64,000 nucleotides of DNA from Streptomyces sp. BHT-5-2 (GTDB taxonomy: Bacteria > Actinomycetota > Actinomycetes > Streptomycetales > Streptomycetaceae). The stretch lies in contig NZ_CP081496.1 in NCBI RefSeq assembly GCF_019774615.1, positions 6,253,234 to 6,317,233 of the forward strand, given 5' to 3'. A program made the position numbers and the translations under genes. Below the pieces are notes generated by a model that was given only the letters and a program-made list of their open reading frames with translations, had not been told where the DNA came from and did no database searches. Of this stretch, positions 16,837-25,185 are shown piece after piece; the first letter of the stretch is position 1, and each line of letters starts with the position of its first letter.

Positions 16837-18003
16837 ATGACCGTGCTGCGGAACGCCGCCCGGCGCAGCAAGCGGACGCTCGTCGCCGCCGTCCTCGCAC
16901 TGAGCGTCGTCGCGGGGACCGGCGGCTGGGCGGCCGGTTCCGCACAGACCGCGGTCACCGGCCCGGCTCCCGGCGCCGCCGACTGGCGCGCCGACCACTC
17001 GCTCGGGGTCCGCCTGCCGGACCCGGCGAGCGCCTCCCCCGCCGAGGTCGCCCGGTTCTTCGCCGGTCTGACCGAGGACCGGCAGCAGGCCCTCGCCGCC
17101 CGCCACCCGCTCACCGTCGGCAACCTCGACGGGGCGCCGATCGCCCTGCGGTACGCCGCCAACGCCCATGCTCTGCGCGCGGAACGGGACCGCGAGCTGG
17201 CCCGCGCCACCGACCCGGCCGGGACCCTCCAGGACCACCAGCAGGCCAGGAAGACGGCCGCGCGCTACGCCGCGCTGCTCGCGCCCGGCCGCCGGATCCT
17301 CGCCTTCGACCCCCGCGGCCGCGGCCAAGTGGCCGAGGTCCACGGCGACTTGGCGACCGCGCAGCGGACCGCGGTGATCGTGCCGGGTTCGGACATCGAC
17401 CTGGCCACCTTCGACCGCACCACCGACCCGTACGGCACGCCGACCGGGATGGCGACCTCGCTGCGCCGGCAGATGGCCGCCGAGGCGCCCGGCGTCCGCA
17501 CGGCGGTGATCGCCTGGGTCGGGTACACCACACCCGTCGGCCTCGGCCCGGACGCCGCGACCGGCCGGCTCGCCGAGGCCGGCGCGCCCCGGCTGACCCG
17601 CTTCCTGACCGGCCTGGCCGCCACCGGCGCCCCCGCCCCGGCCGTGCTGTGCCACAGCTACGGCTCGGTGGTCTGCGGCCTGGCCGTCCCGCACGCCGGC
17701 CCCGGCCTGCTCAGCGACCTGGTGGTCTTCGGCTCGCCCGGGATGCGCCGGGACAGCGCGGCGGAGCTGCACACCACCGCCCGGGTCTGGGCGGCGCGGG
17801 ACACCTCGGACTGGATCGGTGACATCCCGCACGTCGAACTGCTCGGCCTGGGGCACGGGACGGACCCCACCGACCCGGCGTTCGGGGCCCACCGGGTCCC
17901 CGCCGAGCGGGCCCAGGGCCACACCGGCTACCTCGCCCCCGGCACCGACTCCCTCCACAACTTCGCCGCGATCACGCTGGGGCGCTACGCCGAGGTGCGC
18001 TAG
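16837..18003 (+). CDS. DUF1023 alpha/beta hydrolase, secreted (paralogue 2)
   Basis: 388 residues, same domain as 12136-13350 but with a conventional signal-like N-terminus: RRSKRT, then LVAAVLALSVVAGTGGWAAG and an AxA-type site near 34-36. Conserved blocks are RRILAFDPRGRGQVAEVHGD, VIVPGSDIDLATFDRT, the nucleophile elbow CHSYGS (Ser274) and GLGHGTDPTDPAFG. The predicted product is an exported or membrane-bound hydrolase of unknown substrate. It follows the two-component system by 213 bases and may be one of its targets. Confidence 0.88.
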   Translation: MTVLRNAARRSKRTLVAAVLALSVVAGTGGWAAGSAQTAVTGPAPGAADWRADHSLGVRLPDPASASPAEVARFFAGLTEDRQQALAARHPLTVGNLDGAPIALRYAANAHALRAERDRELARATDPAGTLQDHQQARKTAARYAALLAPGRRILAFDPRGRGQVAEVHGDLATAQRTAVIVPGSDIDLATFDRTTDPYGTPTGMATSLRRQMAAEAPGVRTAVIAWVGYTTPVGLGPDAATGRLAEAGAPRLTRFLTGLAATGAPAPAVLCHSYGSVVCGLAVPHAGPGLLSDLVVFGSPGMRRDSAAELHTTARVWAARDTSDWIGDIPHVELLGLGHGTDPTDPAFGAHRVPAERAQGHTGYLAPGTDSLHNFAAITLGRYAEVR

Positions 18004-18059
18004 GGCGCTGCCGAGCGTGCCCTGTCGTCGCCGGCGGCCGCGCGCCCTCGCCTGCCGCC

Positions 18060-18125
18060 TCGCCTCTCCCGGACCTCGTCTCCCCACCCCGTCTCCCGGA
18101 CCTCCTCCCCCGGACCTTCTCGCCC
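18060..18125 (+). repeat. Short degenerate direct repeats (CTCCCGGACCT)
   Basis: Between the second hydrolase and the acyltransferase gene the word CTCCCGGACCT or a close variant is repeated three to four times at roughly 14- to 28-base intervals. It may simply be slipped, low-complexity spacer. Confidence 0.4.
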
Positions 18126-18136
18126 AAGGACGCCAC

Positions 18137-19516
18137 ATGACCACCGAGAGCCACCCGGCCCATGCGAGACCTACCACCACCGCACAACGGCCGTCCACCG
18201 AAGCCCCCGTCCGCACCGAACTCCCCGTCCGCACCGGACGGTCCGGTGCCCTCGTCCCGCTTCTGATCCCGCTTCTCGTCCCGCTCCGTGCCCTGCGCGC
18301 GCTCAACGCCAGGACCGGTGCCGCCGTGCGCGCCCTCGACGCGCGCACCCCGGCCCACCGCGACCGGGCCCTCGACGGCCTGCGCGCCCTCGCCCTGCTC
18401 GCCGTCCCCACCGGGCACTGGCTGCTCGGCGGCTTCGCCCGGGACGCCGACGGCACCCTGCACAACGCCAGCCCGCTGACCGCGCTCGGCTGGCTCGCCC
18501 CGGCGAGCTGGGTGCTCCAGATGCTCGGCATCTTCTTCCTGGTGGGCGGCCACGCCTCGGTGCTCTCGCTGCGCCGGACCGCCGCACTCGGCGGCTCCAC
18601 CACCCGCTGGCTGGGCGGCCGGATCGCCCGGCTGGGCCGCCCGGTGCTGGGCGTGACCGCCGTCTGGGCCACGCTGGTGCCGCTGCTGCACGGCCTGGGA
18701 GTGTCCACCGCGACGCTGCGCACGGGGGCGACGCTGGTGATCCAGCCGCTGTGGTTCGTCGGCGTCTACGCCGTGGTCACCGCGCTCACCCCGTACTGCG
18801 CCGCCGTCGCGCGCCGGTGGGGCATCTGGAGCGCGGCGCCGCTGCTGGCGTCGGTCGCCGCCGTGGACTTCCTGCGCTACGGGCCGTTCGCCCCGACGAT
18901 GCCGTCCTGGCTGAGTCTGCTCAATCTGCTGCCCGGCTGGCTGTTCGCCTACCAGCTCGGCGTCTGCTGGGGCGAGCGGCGGCTCGGCCGGCGCGCCGCC
19001 GGGGCCCTGCTGCTGGGCGGCGCCGCGCTGTTCGCCGCGCTGCTGCTGTTCTTCCACTACCCCGCGAGCATGGTGGGCGTCCCCGGCCAGGACCGCACCA
19101 ACTCCCATCCGCCGTCGCTGCTGGTCCTGGCGCTGGCCGCGGCCCAGTGCGGGGCGGCGGTGCTGCTCCGGGACCGGCTGGCCGGGCTGCTGCGGCGGCC
19201 GGCCCTGTGGGCGCCGGTGGTGGCGGTCAACCTGAGCGCGATGACGATCCTGTGCTGGCATCAGACGGCGCTGTTCGCGGCGGCCGTCCCGGCCTCGTTC
19301 GCGGGCGCCGTCCCGGGGTTGACCACCGTGCCGGACGGCCTCGGCTGGATCGCGGCACGGCTGGCCTGGATGCCTGTCCTCGCCGTGCTGCTCGTCCTGA
19401 TCGGCTCCGTCACCCGCCGCTTCGAGGCGCCGTGGACGGGGGCCGGACGGACCCGCCGGGTGACGGCGGCGGTGCTGGCGGCGGCCTTCGCGACGTTCGC
19501 GCTGGGGTACGCGTAG
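18137..19516 (+). CDS. Membrane acyltransferase family 3 protein
   Basis: 459-residue multi-pass protein of the acyltransferase 3 family (OafA/NodX-like), which moves acyl groups onto sugars, antibiotics or envelope polymers. After a 60-residue Thr/Pro-rich cytoplasmic start, the motif RALDGLRALALLAVPTGHW contains the catalytic-type Arg and His. It continues with IFFLVGGHAS and about ten hydrophobic segments. It ends at a hairpin shared with the convergent reductase gene. It lies 133 bases after the DUF1023 hydrolase on the same strand and may be co-transcribed. Substrate unknown. Confidence 0.88.
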   Translation: MTTESHPAHARPTTTAQRPSTEAPVRTELPVRTGRSGALVPLLIPLLVPLRALRALNARTGAAVRALDARTPAHRDRALDGLRALALLAVPTGHWLLGGFARDADGTLHNASPLTALGWLAPASWVLQMLGIFFLVGGHASVLSLRRTAALGGSTTRWLGGRIARLGRPVLGVTAVWATLVPLLHGLGVSTATLRTGATLVIQPLWFVGVYAVVTALTPYCAAVARRWGIWSAAPLLASVAAVDFLRYGPFAPTMPSWLSLLNLLPGWLFAYQLGVCWGERRLGRRAAGALLLGGAALFAALLLFFHYPASMVGVPGQDRTNSHPPSLLVLALAAAQCGAAVLLRDRLAGLLRRPALWAPVVAVNLSAMTILCWHQTALFAAAVPASFAGAVPGLTTVPDGLGWIAARLAWMPVLAVLLVLIGSVTRRFEAPWTGAGRTRRVTAAVLAAAFATFALGYA

Positions 19517-19549
19517 CCGGCGCGCGGAGCGTCGGGGCGCTGGCGCCGA

Positions 19550-19586
19550 GGCGCCACGGCGGGTGGGCGACACCTGCCGTGGCGCC
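19550..19586. terminator. Bidirectional terminator
   Basis: Arms GGCGCCACGGC (19550-19560) and GCCGTGGCGCC (19576-19586) pair perfectly, and the loop adds a wobble pair and GGTG/CACC. It lies between the convergent acyltransferase and aldo/keto reductase genes and probably serves both. Confidence 0.8.
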
Positions 19587-19608
19587 CCGCGGCGCGCCGC
19601 CGGCCGGG

Positions 19609-20631
19609 CTATTCCCGCCCGGCCGAGGTGAACCGCATGTCGGCGTAGCGGTCGCCGGCCACCTTGCCCGCGATCGGCTCCAGCAGTGTCAACTCCTCGG
19701 CGGTCAGCCGGATCCGGGTCGCGGCGGCGTTCTCCTCGACCCGGGCGCGCCGGCGGGTGCCGGGGATCGGGACGACCGTCAGTCCGCGCTCGGCGGCCTG
19801 CTGCTGCACCCAGGCCAGCGCGATCTGCCCGAGCGTGGCGCCGTGCGCCTCGGCGACGGTGCGGACCGGCTCCAGCAGGGCGGCGTTGGCGGCCGCGTTG
19901 TCGCCGGTGAAGCGGGGCTGCTGACGGCGGAAGTCGTCGGCGGCCAGTTCCTGGTCGGCGTGGACGAAGGCACCGGTGAGGAAGCCGCGGCCGAGCGGCG
20001 AGTACGGGACGAGGGCGACGCCGAGGTCGGCGGCGGCCGGGACCACGCCCTCCTCGATGTCGCGGCTGAACAGCGACCACTCGGACTGGACGGCGGCGAT
20101 CGGGTGCACGGCCTGGGCGGCACGCAGCTCGGTGCCGGTCACCTCGCTCAGGCCCAGGTACTTCACCTTGCCCTCGGCGACCAGTTCGGCCATCGCGCCG
20201 ACGGTCTCCTCGATGGGGGTCGCCACGTCGCGGCGGTGCATGTAGTAGAGGTCGATCTGCTCGACGCCGAGGCGCCGGAGGCTGGCCTCGACGGCCCGGC
20301 GGATGTAGGAGCGGTCGTTGCGGATGATGCGCCTGGTGGGTTCCTGCGGATCGTTGGCGAGTGCGAACTTGGTGGCCAGCACGACCTCGTCCCGGTGCGC
20401 CCGGACGAAGGGGGCGATGAACTGCTCGTTCTCCCCGTCCCCGTAGACGTCGGCGGTGTCGTAGAGCGTGATGCCCAACTCCAGGGCGCGCTCCAGGGTG
20501 GCCCGCGCCTCGCCGGCGTCCTCCGTGGGGCCGTACGCCCAGCTCATGCCCATGCAGCCCAGGCCCTGGACACCGACCTGCGGGCCGCCGGTGCCCAGCT
20601 GGACGGTGCGGATCTTCGTGTCGTTCGCCAT
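19609..20631 (-). CDS. Aldo/keto reductase
   Basis: 340-residue NADPH-dependent (beta/alpha)8 reductase of aldehydes and ketones. Visible catalytic residues: Asp in ITLYDTADVYG, the Tyr of that segment, Lys in LATKFAL and His in YYMHRRD. The NADPH site includes PIPGTRR near the C-terminus. The ATG at 20631 lies five bases after the stop of the merR gene, and its ribosome site is inside merR, so the two are translationally coupled and both run from the MerR-type promoter at 21253-21283. Likely role: detoxifying reactive carbonyls when the regulator senses electrophiles. Confidence 0.94.
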   Translation of the reverse strand: MANDTKIRTVQLGTGGPQVGVQGLGCMGMSWAYGPTEDAGEARATLERALELGITLYDTADVYGDGENEQFIAPFVRAHRDEVVLATKFALANDPQEPTRRIIRNDRSYIRRAVEASLRRLGVEQIDLYYMHRRDVATPIEETVGAMAELVAEGKVKYLGLSEVTGTELRAAQAVHPIAAVQSEWSLFSRDIEEGVVPAAADLGVALVPYSPLGRGFLTGAFVHADQELAADDFRRQQPRFTGDNAAANAALLEPVRTVAEAHGATLGQIALAWVQQQAAERGLTVVPIPGTRRRARVEENAAATRIRLTAEELTLLEPIAGKVAGDRYADMRFTSAGRE

Positions 20632-20636
20632 GGAAC

Positions 20637-21158
20637 TCAGAACCTCTCGGACGCCCGTCGGGCGTCGGCGTAGATACCGATCTTGTAGTCGAGGACGTCG
20701 AGCGTGCTCTCCAGCTCGGCGATCCGCTGCCGTACGTCCGCGCGGTGCCGGGTGAGCAGCTCCTCGCGCTCGTGGAAGGTGCTCGTGCCTTCCCGCACCA
20801 GCTCCGCGTACCGGACCATGTCGGCGACCGGCATACCGGTCAGCCGGAGCTTGGAGACCAGGTCGAGCCAGTCCAGGTCGCGGTTGGTGAAGCGGCGCTG
20901 CCCGGTGTGCGTCCGGTCCACGTGCGGCATCAGGCCGATCCGCTCGTACCAGCGCAGGGTGTGGGCGCTGAGTCCGGTGTGCTCGGCCACCTCGCCGATG
21001 GTGTAGCGGTCCTGGCCGGCCGGGCGCGGATGGCCGCCGCGGGACGTCCCGCAGTCCCGGGCCGCCGCCGGCAGCGGGCGCCGGTCCGGGCACACCGTCT
21101 CCGGCAGTCCGGCCAGGGCCGTGCCACCGGTCACCGGTTCGCTCTGCGTCACCGTCAT
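20637..21158 (-). CDS. MerR-family regulator (AdhR-like)
   Basis: 173 residues. A 50-residue Pro/Arg-rich start precedes the MerR winged helix DRYTIGEVAEHTGLSAHTLRWYERIGL (about 51-77), followed by the QRRFTNRDLDWLDLV wing and a dimerisation coiled coil (about 120-165, RHRADVRQRIAELESTLDVL). The metal-site cysteines of true MerR are absent, as in AdhR/NmlR-like aldehyde sensors. ATG at 21158 has GAGGGAAG upstream. It heads an operon with the aldo/keto reductase and presumably activates its own promoter by twisting the 19-base spacer. Confidence 0.92.
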   Translation of the reverse strand: MTVTQSEPVTGGTALAGLPETVCPDRRPLPAAARDCGTSRGGHPRPAGQDRYTIGEVAEHTGLSAHTLRWYERIGLMPHVDRTHTGQRRFTNRDLDWLDLVSKLRLTGMPVADMVRYAELVREGTSTFHEREELLTRHRADVRQRIAELESTLDVLDYKIGIYADARRASERF

Positions 21159-21252
21159 GCCGCGTCTTCCCTCTACTCGTCCCCGGTGCGCGCCGCCCCG
21201 GATGCCGTCGCGCCGCCGGACGTTCCGCCGGGGCGCCTTCACGACCTCCCCA

Positions 21253-21283
21253 ACGCTAGAGAGTTGGAGTGCACTCCAGGCAA
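21253..21283 (-). promoter_or_regulatory. MerR-type promoter with 19-base spacer and palindromic operator
   Basis: Read on the minus strand: -35 TTGCCT (21278-21283), a 19-base spacer (21259-21277), -10 TAGCGT (21253-21258). The spacer region carries the perfect palindrome TGGAGTGCACTCCA (21265-21278). An over-long spacer with a centred dyad is the hallmark of MerR-controlled promoters. A nearly identical promoter occurs at 28941-28971. Confidence 0.85.
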
Positions 21284-21348
21284 GCGCCGACCGCGAGCGT
21301 TCTTGACCGGAATTTGAAGGCATGGGGGCACCCCGTAGGCTCGGAGCC

Positions 21349-22170
21349 ATGCAGAGCCTGGGGATGATCGAGAACTGGCCGGTGCCCACCGCAGCGGCCG
21401 CCGTCGTACGCGCCGACGGCTCGGTGGCCGGCACCTACGGCCCGCTGGACCACCGCTTCCCGCTGGCGTCCGTCACCAAGCCGCTGGCCGCCTACGCCGC
21501 GCTGCTCGCCGTCGAGGAGGGCGCCGTCGAGCTGGACGAGCCGGCCGGCCCGGAGGGCTCCACGGTCCGTCATCTGCTCGCCCACACCTCGGGGCTGGCG
21601 TTCGACGAGGCGCGCCAGGTGGCCGCCCCCGGCACCCGCCGGATCTACTCCAACGCCGGCTTCGAGGCGCTCGGCGACCACCTCGCCAAGGCCACCGAGA
21701 TCCCCTTCCCGCAGTATCTGCACGAGGCGGTGCTGGCCCCGCTGGGGATGACGTCGACGGAGCTGGCCGGCTCACCGGCCAAGGACGGCGTCTCCACGGT
21801 CGCGGACCTGGCCCGCTTCGCCGCCGAGCTGCAGGCGCCGCGGCTGCTGGCGCCGCAGACCCTCGCCGAGGCGACGCGGGTGGCCTTCCCGGGCCTGACC
21901 GGCGTGCTGCCGGGCTACGGCCACCAGCGGCCCAACGACTGGGGGCTGGGCTTCGAGATCCGCGACGGCAAGGCGCCGCACTGGACGGGCGCCGCCTCCT
22001 CGCCGCGCACGTTCGGGCACTTCGGGCAGGCCGGCACGTTCCTGTGGGTGGACCCGGCGGCCGGCGCGGCCTGCGTCGCGCTCGCCGACCGGGACTTCGG
22101 CCCGTGGGCGATCGAGGCGTGGCCGCCGCTGACCGACGCGGTCCTGGCCGAGCTGGCCGGGACGGGCTGA
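21349..22170 (+). CDS. Serine hydrolase, beta-lactamase/class C (DD-peptidase-like) fold
   Basis: 273-residue cytoplasmic-looking serine hydrolase (no signal peptide). The catalytic SxxK is in PLASVTKPLAA, with Ser about 42 and Lys 45; the YxN motif is RIYSNAGFEAL; and HFGQAGTFLW near residue 225 is in the place of the HxG or KTG motif. The fold is shared by esterases, D-aminopeptidases and class C beta-lactamases. Absence of a leader and the short length argue for an esterase or peptidase rather than antibiotic resistance. ATG at 21349 is preferred over 21322 because CGGAG precedes it. Confidence 0.88.
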   Translation: MQSLGMIENWPVPTAAAAVVRADGSVAGTYGPLDHRFPLASVTKPLAAYAALLAVEEGAVELDEPAGPEGSTVRHLLAHTSGLAFDEARQVAAPGTRRIYSNAGFEALGDHLAKATEIPFPQYLHEAVLAPLGMTSTELAGSPAKDGVSTVADLARFAAELQAPRLLAPQTLAEATRVAFPGLTGVLPGYGHQRPNDWGLGFEIRDGKAPHWTGAASSPRTFGHFGQAGTFLWVDPAAGAACVALADRDFGPWAIEAWPPLTDAVLAELAGTG

Positions 22171-22212
22171 GGCGTTCCGGCCGGCCCGGGGCCCGGTGCC
22201 CGGTGCCCGGTC

Positions 22213-22884
22213 TCACCCGTACACGGGCTCCGGCCCCGTCTCCCACACCAGGCACTCCGCCTCCGCCACCGCCCGCAGTTCCAGCCCCCGCGCGTCGGTG
22301 ATCCGCGCCGCGTCCCCGGCCGCCAGAAGCGCGTCCCCGAGCCGCACCTCGCCCCGTACGACATGGACGTAGACCCGGGCGGCATCCGGGACGGCGGCGC
22401 GACCGTCCGCCCCGAGGCGGCACACCCGCAGGGTGGCGCCGGCCCGCGGCAGCGCGTAGGGCGCGCCGTCGGCGACCTCCCGCACCACCTCGTACTCCGG
22501 CTCGCCGCCGGGGTCGCGGGGCGTCAGCCACATCTGGACGAAGCGCAGCGGCACCGGGCCGTCGTTGCGCTCGACGTGCCGGACGCCGCCGGCGGAGCTC
22601 AGCCGCGCCAGGTCGCCGGGGCGTACGGTCGTGGCATGCCCGGCCGAATCGCGGTGGGTCAGCTCGCCCTCCACGACCCAGGTGACGATCTCGGTGTCCC
22701 GGTGCGGATGCTCGTCGAAGCCCGCGCCGGGCGCCAGCCGCTCCTCGTTGCAGGCGACCAGCGCGCCGAAGCGCAGGTTGTCCGGGTCGAAATGGGGCCC
22801 GAAGGAGAACGCGTGCAGCGACCCGATCCCGGCGTCCGCGTCGCCGCCCCGATGGCGTTCCCCGCCCCTGCGCACCTCGATCAT
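22213..22884 (-). CDS. Pirin-family bicupin
   Basis: 223-residue two-cupin protein. The N-terminal cupin has the metal-binding pattern FDEHPHRDTEIVTWVVEGEL (His, His, then Glu), the usual pirin iron site, preceded by SFGPHFDPDNLRFG. The second cupin is short and degenerate (RVYVHVVRGEVRLGD). Pirins act as quercetinases or as iron-dependent regulatory partners; which applies here cannot be told. It is divergent from fasR, with only 58 bases between starts, so the two promoters overlap. Confidence 0.92.
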   Translation of the reverse strand: MIEVRRGGERHRGGDADAGIGSLHAFSFGPHFDPDNLRFGALVACNEERLAPGAGFDEHPHRDTEIVTWVVEGELTHRDSAGHATTVRPGDLARLSSAGGVRHVERNDGPVPLRFVQMWLTPRDPGGEPEYEVVREVADGAPYALPRAGATLRVCRLGADGRAAVPDAARVYVHVVRGEVRLGDALLAAGDAARITDARGLELRAVAEAECLVWETGPEPVYG

Positions 22885-22942
22885 CGGGCCACCGTAGCCC
22901 CACCGCTCCACCCGCTCATCCCGATAGGGCAGGCTTGGTCCC

Positions 22943-24127
22943 GTGTCTGAACCCGCATCGCGCGACGCGCACCCGCACTCCGCGACCCTCCGGCGGCTGG
23001 AGAACTCCTCCGGCAAACTGGCGGCCGCCGCGATCTCCCGTATGGACGCCACGCTGCCGTGGTACCGCGCGATGCCTCCGGAGAACCGTTCCTGGATCGG
23101 CCTGGTGGCACAGGCCGGCATCGCCGCGTTCACCGAGTGGTTCCGCCACCCCGAGACGCCGCAGGCGATCAGCACCGATGTCTTCGGGACGGCGCCGCGC
23201 GAGCTGACCCGGGCGATCACGCTGCGGCAGACCGTCGAGATGGTCCGCACCACGATCGAGGTCATGGAGGCCGCGATCGACGACGTCGCGGCACCGGGCG
23301 ACGAGTCCGTGCTGCGCGAGGCGCTGCTGGTCTACGCCCGGGAGATCGCCTTCGCCACCGCCCAGGTCTACGCGCAGGCCGCCGAGGCGCGCGGGGCGTG
23401 GGACGCCCGCCTGGAGTCCCTGGTGGTCAACGCGGTGCTCTCCGGGGAGGCCGACGAGGGCGCGGTCTCCCGGGCGGCGGCCCTGGGCTGGAACTCCCCG
23501 GAGCATGTGTGCGTGGTGCTGGGCACCGCCCCGGACGGCGACAGCGAGCTGACCGTGGAGGCGATCCGGCGGGCCGCCCGGCACGCCAAGCTCCAGGTGC
23601 TGACCGGTGTCCTGGGCAGCCGGCTGGTGGTGATCGCGGGCGGCTCGGACAATCCGCTCAAGGCCGCCAAGGCGCTGATCGGGCCGTTCGCCGCCGGCCC
23701 CGTGGTGGCCGGCCCGGTCGTCTCCGACCTGCTCGCCGCGACCCGCTCGGCACAGGCCGCGGCCGCCGGCCTGCGGGCCTGCGCGGCCTGGCCGGACGCC
23801 CCCCGGCCGGTGCTCGCCGACGACCTGCTGCCGGAGCGCGCGATGGCCTCCGACCCGGTCGCACGCGAGCAGCTGGTGGAGGAGATCTACAGACCGCTGG
23901 AGGAGGCCGGGTCGGCGCTCCTGGAGACTCTGAGCGTCTATCTGGAGCAGGCCAGCAGCCTGGAGGGCGCCGCCCGGATGCTGTTCGTCCATCCCAACAC
24001 CGTGCGCTATCGGCTCCGACGTGTGACGGACGTCACCGGCTGGTCGCCGTCGGATGTACGCTCCGCGTTTACGCTGCGTATCGCGCTGATCCTGGGGCGC
24101 CTGAGCGGCGCCGAGACGCAACCCTAG
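22943..24127 (+). CDS. fasR: FasR-like transcriptional activator (PucR C-terminal HTH)
   Basis: 394-residue regulator that, in S. coelicolor, binds upstream of the fab operon and activates it. A helical N-terminal sensing region contains MPPENRSWIGLVAQAGIAAF. A GGDEF-like/PucR middle region follows, and the C-terminal PucR helix-turn-helix is ARMLFVHPNTVRYRLRRV. It lies directly before fabD, with 89 bases between, the same arrangement as SCO2386-SCO2390 from memory. GTG at 22943 is the start; no longer frame is plausible because the pirin gene is so near. Confidence 0.95.
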   Translation: MSEPASRDAHPHSATLRRLENSSGKLAAAAISRMDATLPWYRAMPPENRSWIGLVAQAGIAAFTEWFRHPETPQAISTDVFGTAPRELTRAITLRQTVEMVRTTIEVMEAAIDDVAAPGDESVLREALLVYAREIAFATAQVYAQAAEARGAWDARLESLVVNAVLSGEADEGAVSRAAALGWNSPEHVCVVLGTAPDGDSELTVEAIRRAARHAKLQVLTGVLGSRLVVIAGGSDNPLKAAKALIGPFAAGPVVAGPVVSDLLAATRSAQAAAAGLRACAAWPDAPRPVLADDLLPERAMASDPVAREQLVEEIYRPLEEAGSALLETLSVYLEQASSLEGAARMLFVHPNTVRYRLRRVTDVTGWSPSDVRSAFTLRIALILGRLSGAETQP

Positions 24128-24131
24128 ACTT

Positions 24132-24148
24132 TTGTCGAACACCAACAA
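24132..24148 (+). promoter_or_regulatory. Candidate regulatory dyad in the fabD promoter
   Basis: TTGT (24132-24135) and ACAA (24145-24148) form an inverted repeat with a nine-base spacer in an AT-rich patch 70 to 85 bases before the fabD start. The position fits a FasR site; I have no sequence for the experimental FasR site to compare. Confidence 0.35.
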
Positions 24149-24216
24149 TTCCCCCGATGGTTCTTCGTCCCTGTCCCCACGGGCGGGCGGGACCTCCCAC
24201 AAGAGAGAGTGTGAGG

Positions 24217-25173
24217 GTGCTCGTACTCGTCGCTCCCGGCCAAGGCGCTCAGACGCCCGGCTTCCTGACCCCCTGGCTCGACCTCCCCGGAGTCGAGGAC
24301 CGGCTCCGCGAATGGTCCGCGGCCATCGACCTGGACCTCGTCCACTACGGCACCAAGGGCACCGAGGAGGAGATCCGCGACACCGCGGTGGCACAGCCGC
24401 TCCTCGTGGCGGCCTCTCTGATCTCCGCGCGACAGCTCTTCCCGACGGTCGACGACGTCGCCGCCCACACCGGCGCCGCGGCCGGCCACAGCGTCGGTGA
24501 GCTCGCCGCCGCCGCCCTGACCGGCACCCTCTCCGACGCCGAGGCGCTGTCCCTGGTGCGCCGCCGCGGGCTGGCCATGGCCGAGGCCGCCGCGGTCACC
24601 GAGACCGGCATGGCCGCCCTGCTGGGCGGCGACGCCGACGTCGTCCTGCCGCACCTGGAGAAGCTCGGCCTGACCCCGGCGAACGTCAACGGCGCCGGCC
24701 AGATCGTGGCCGCCGGCACCGCCGAGCAGATCGCCGCGCTGGTCGAGGACAAGCCGGAGGGCACCCGCCGGGTCGTGCCGCTGAAGGTGGCCGGCGCGTT
24801 CCACACCCACCACATGGCACCCGCCGTCTCGGCACTGGAGACCGCGGTCACCGAGCTGTCCCCGGCCGACCCGCGCGTCCGGTACGTCTCCAACAAGGAC
24901 GGCCAGGTGGTCACTTCCGGCCAGGAAGTGGTGCGGCGACTGGTCGGCCAGGTGGCCAACCCCGTGCGCTGGGACCGCTGCATGGAGACCTTCAAGGAGC
25001 TCGGGGTCACCGCGCTCGTCGAGGCCGCGCCCGGCGGCACCCTCACGGGCCTGGCCAAGCGCGCCCTGCCCGGGGTCAGGACGCTCGCCCTGAAGACGCC
25101 CGACGACCTCGACGCGGCCCGTGAGCTGATCGCCACCGCCGCGGACGCCGCTTCCGCAGCACCGGCCGAATAG
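24217..25173 (+). CDS. fabD: Malonyl-CoA:ACP transacylase
   Basis: 318-residue enzyme that loads malonyl groups onto AcpP for fatty acid elongation and, in Streptomyces, for many polyketide synthases. The nucleophile elbow is GHSVGE with Ser92; the N-terminal GQGAQ forms the oxyanion hole, and His in FHTHHM (residues 196-198) completes the dyad. Two GTG starts compete: 24211 and 24217. The purine-rich AGAGAGAG at 24202-24209 is seven bases from 24217 but only one from 24211, so 24217 is chosen (VLVLVAPGQG). First gene of the fabD-fabH-acpP-fabF operon. Confidence 0.97.
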   Translation: MLVLVAPGQGAQTPGFLTPWLDLPGVEDRLREWSAAIDLDLVHYGTKGTEEEIRDTAVAQPLLVAASLISARQLFPTVDDVAAHTGAAAGHSVGELAAAALTGTLSDAEALSLVRRRGLAMAEAAAVTETGMAALLGGDADVVLPHLEKLGLTPANVNGAGQIVAAGTAEQIAALVEDKPEGTRRVVPLKVAGAFHTHHMAPAVSALETAVTELSPADPRVRYVSNKDGQVVTSGQEVVRRLVGQVANPVRWDRCMETFKELGVTALVEAAPGGTLTGLAKRALPGVRTLALKTPDDLDAARELIATAADAASAAPAE

Positions 25174-25185
25174 GAGTCGCAGCGC

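Noticed and set aside
21349..22170. Antibiotic beta-lactamase
   Set aside because: The SxxK fold is shared with esterases; there is no signal peptide and the KTG box is replaced by HFGQAG.
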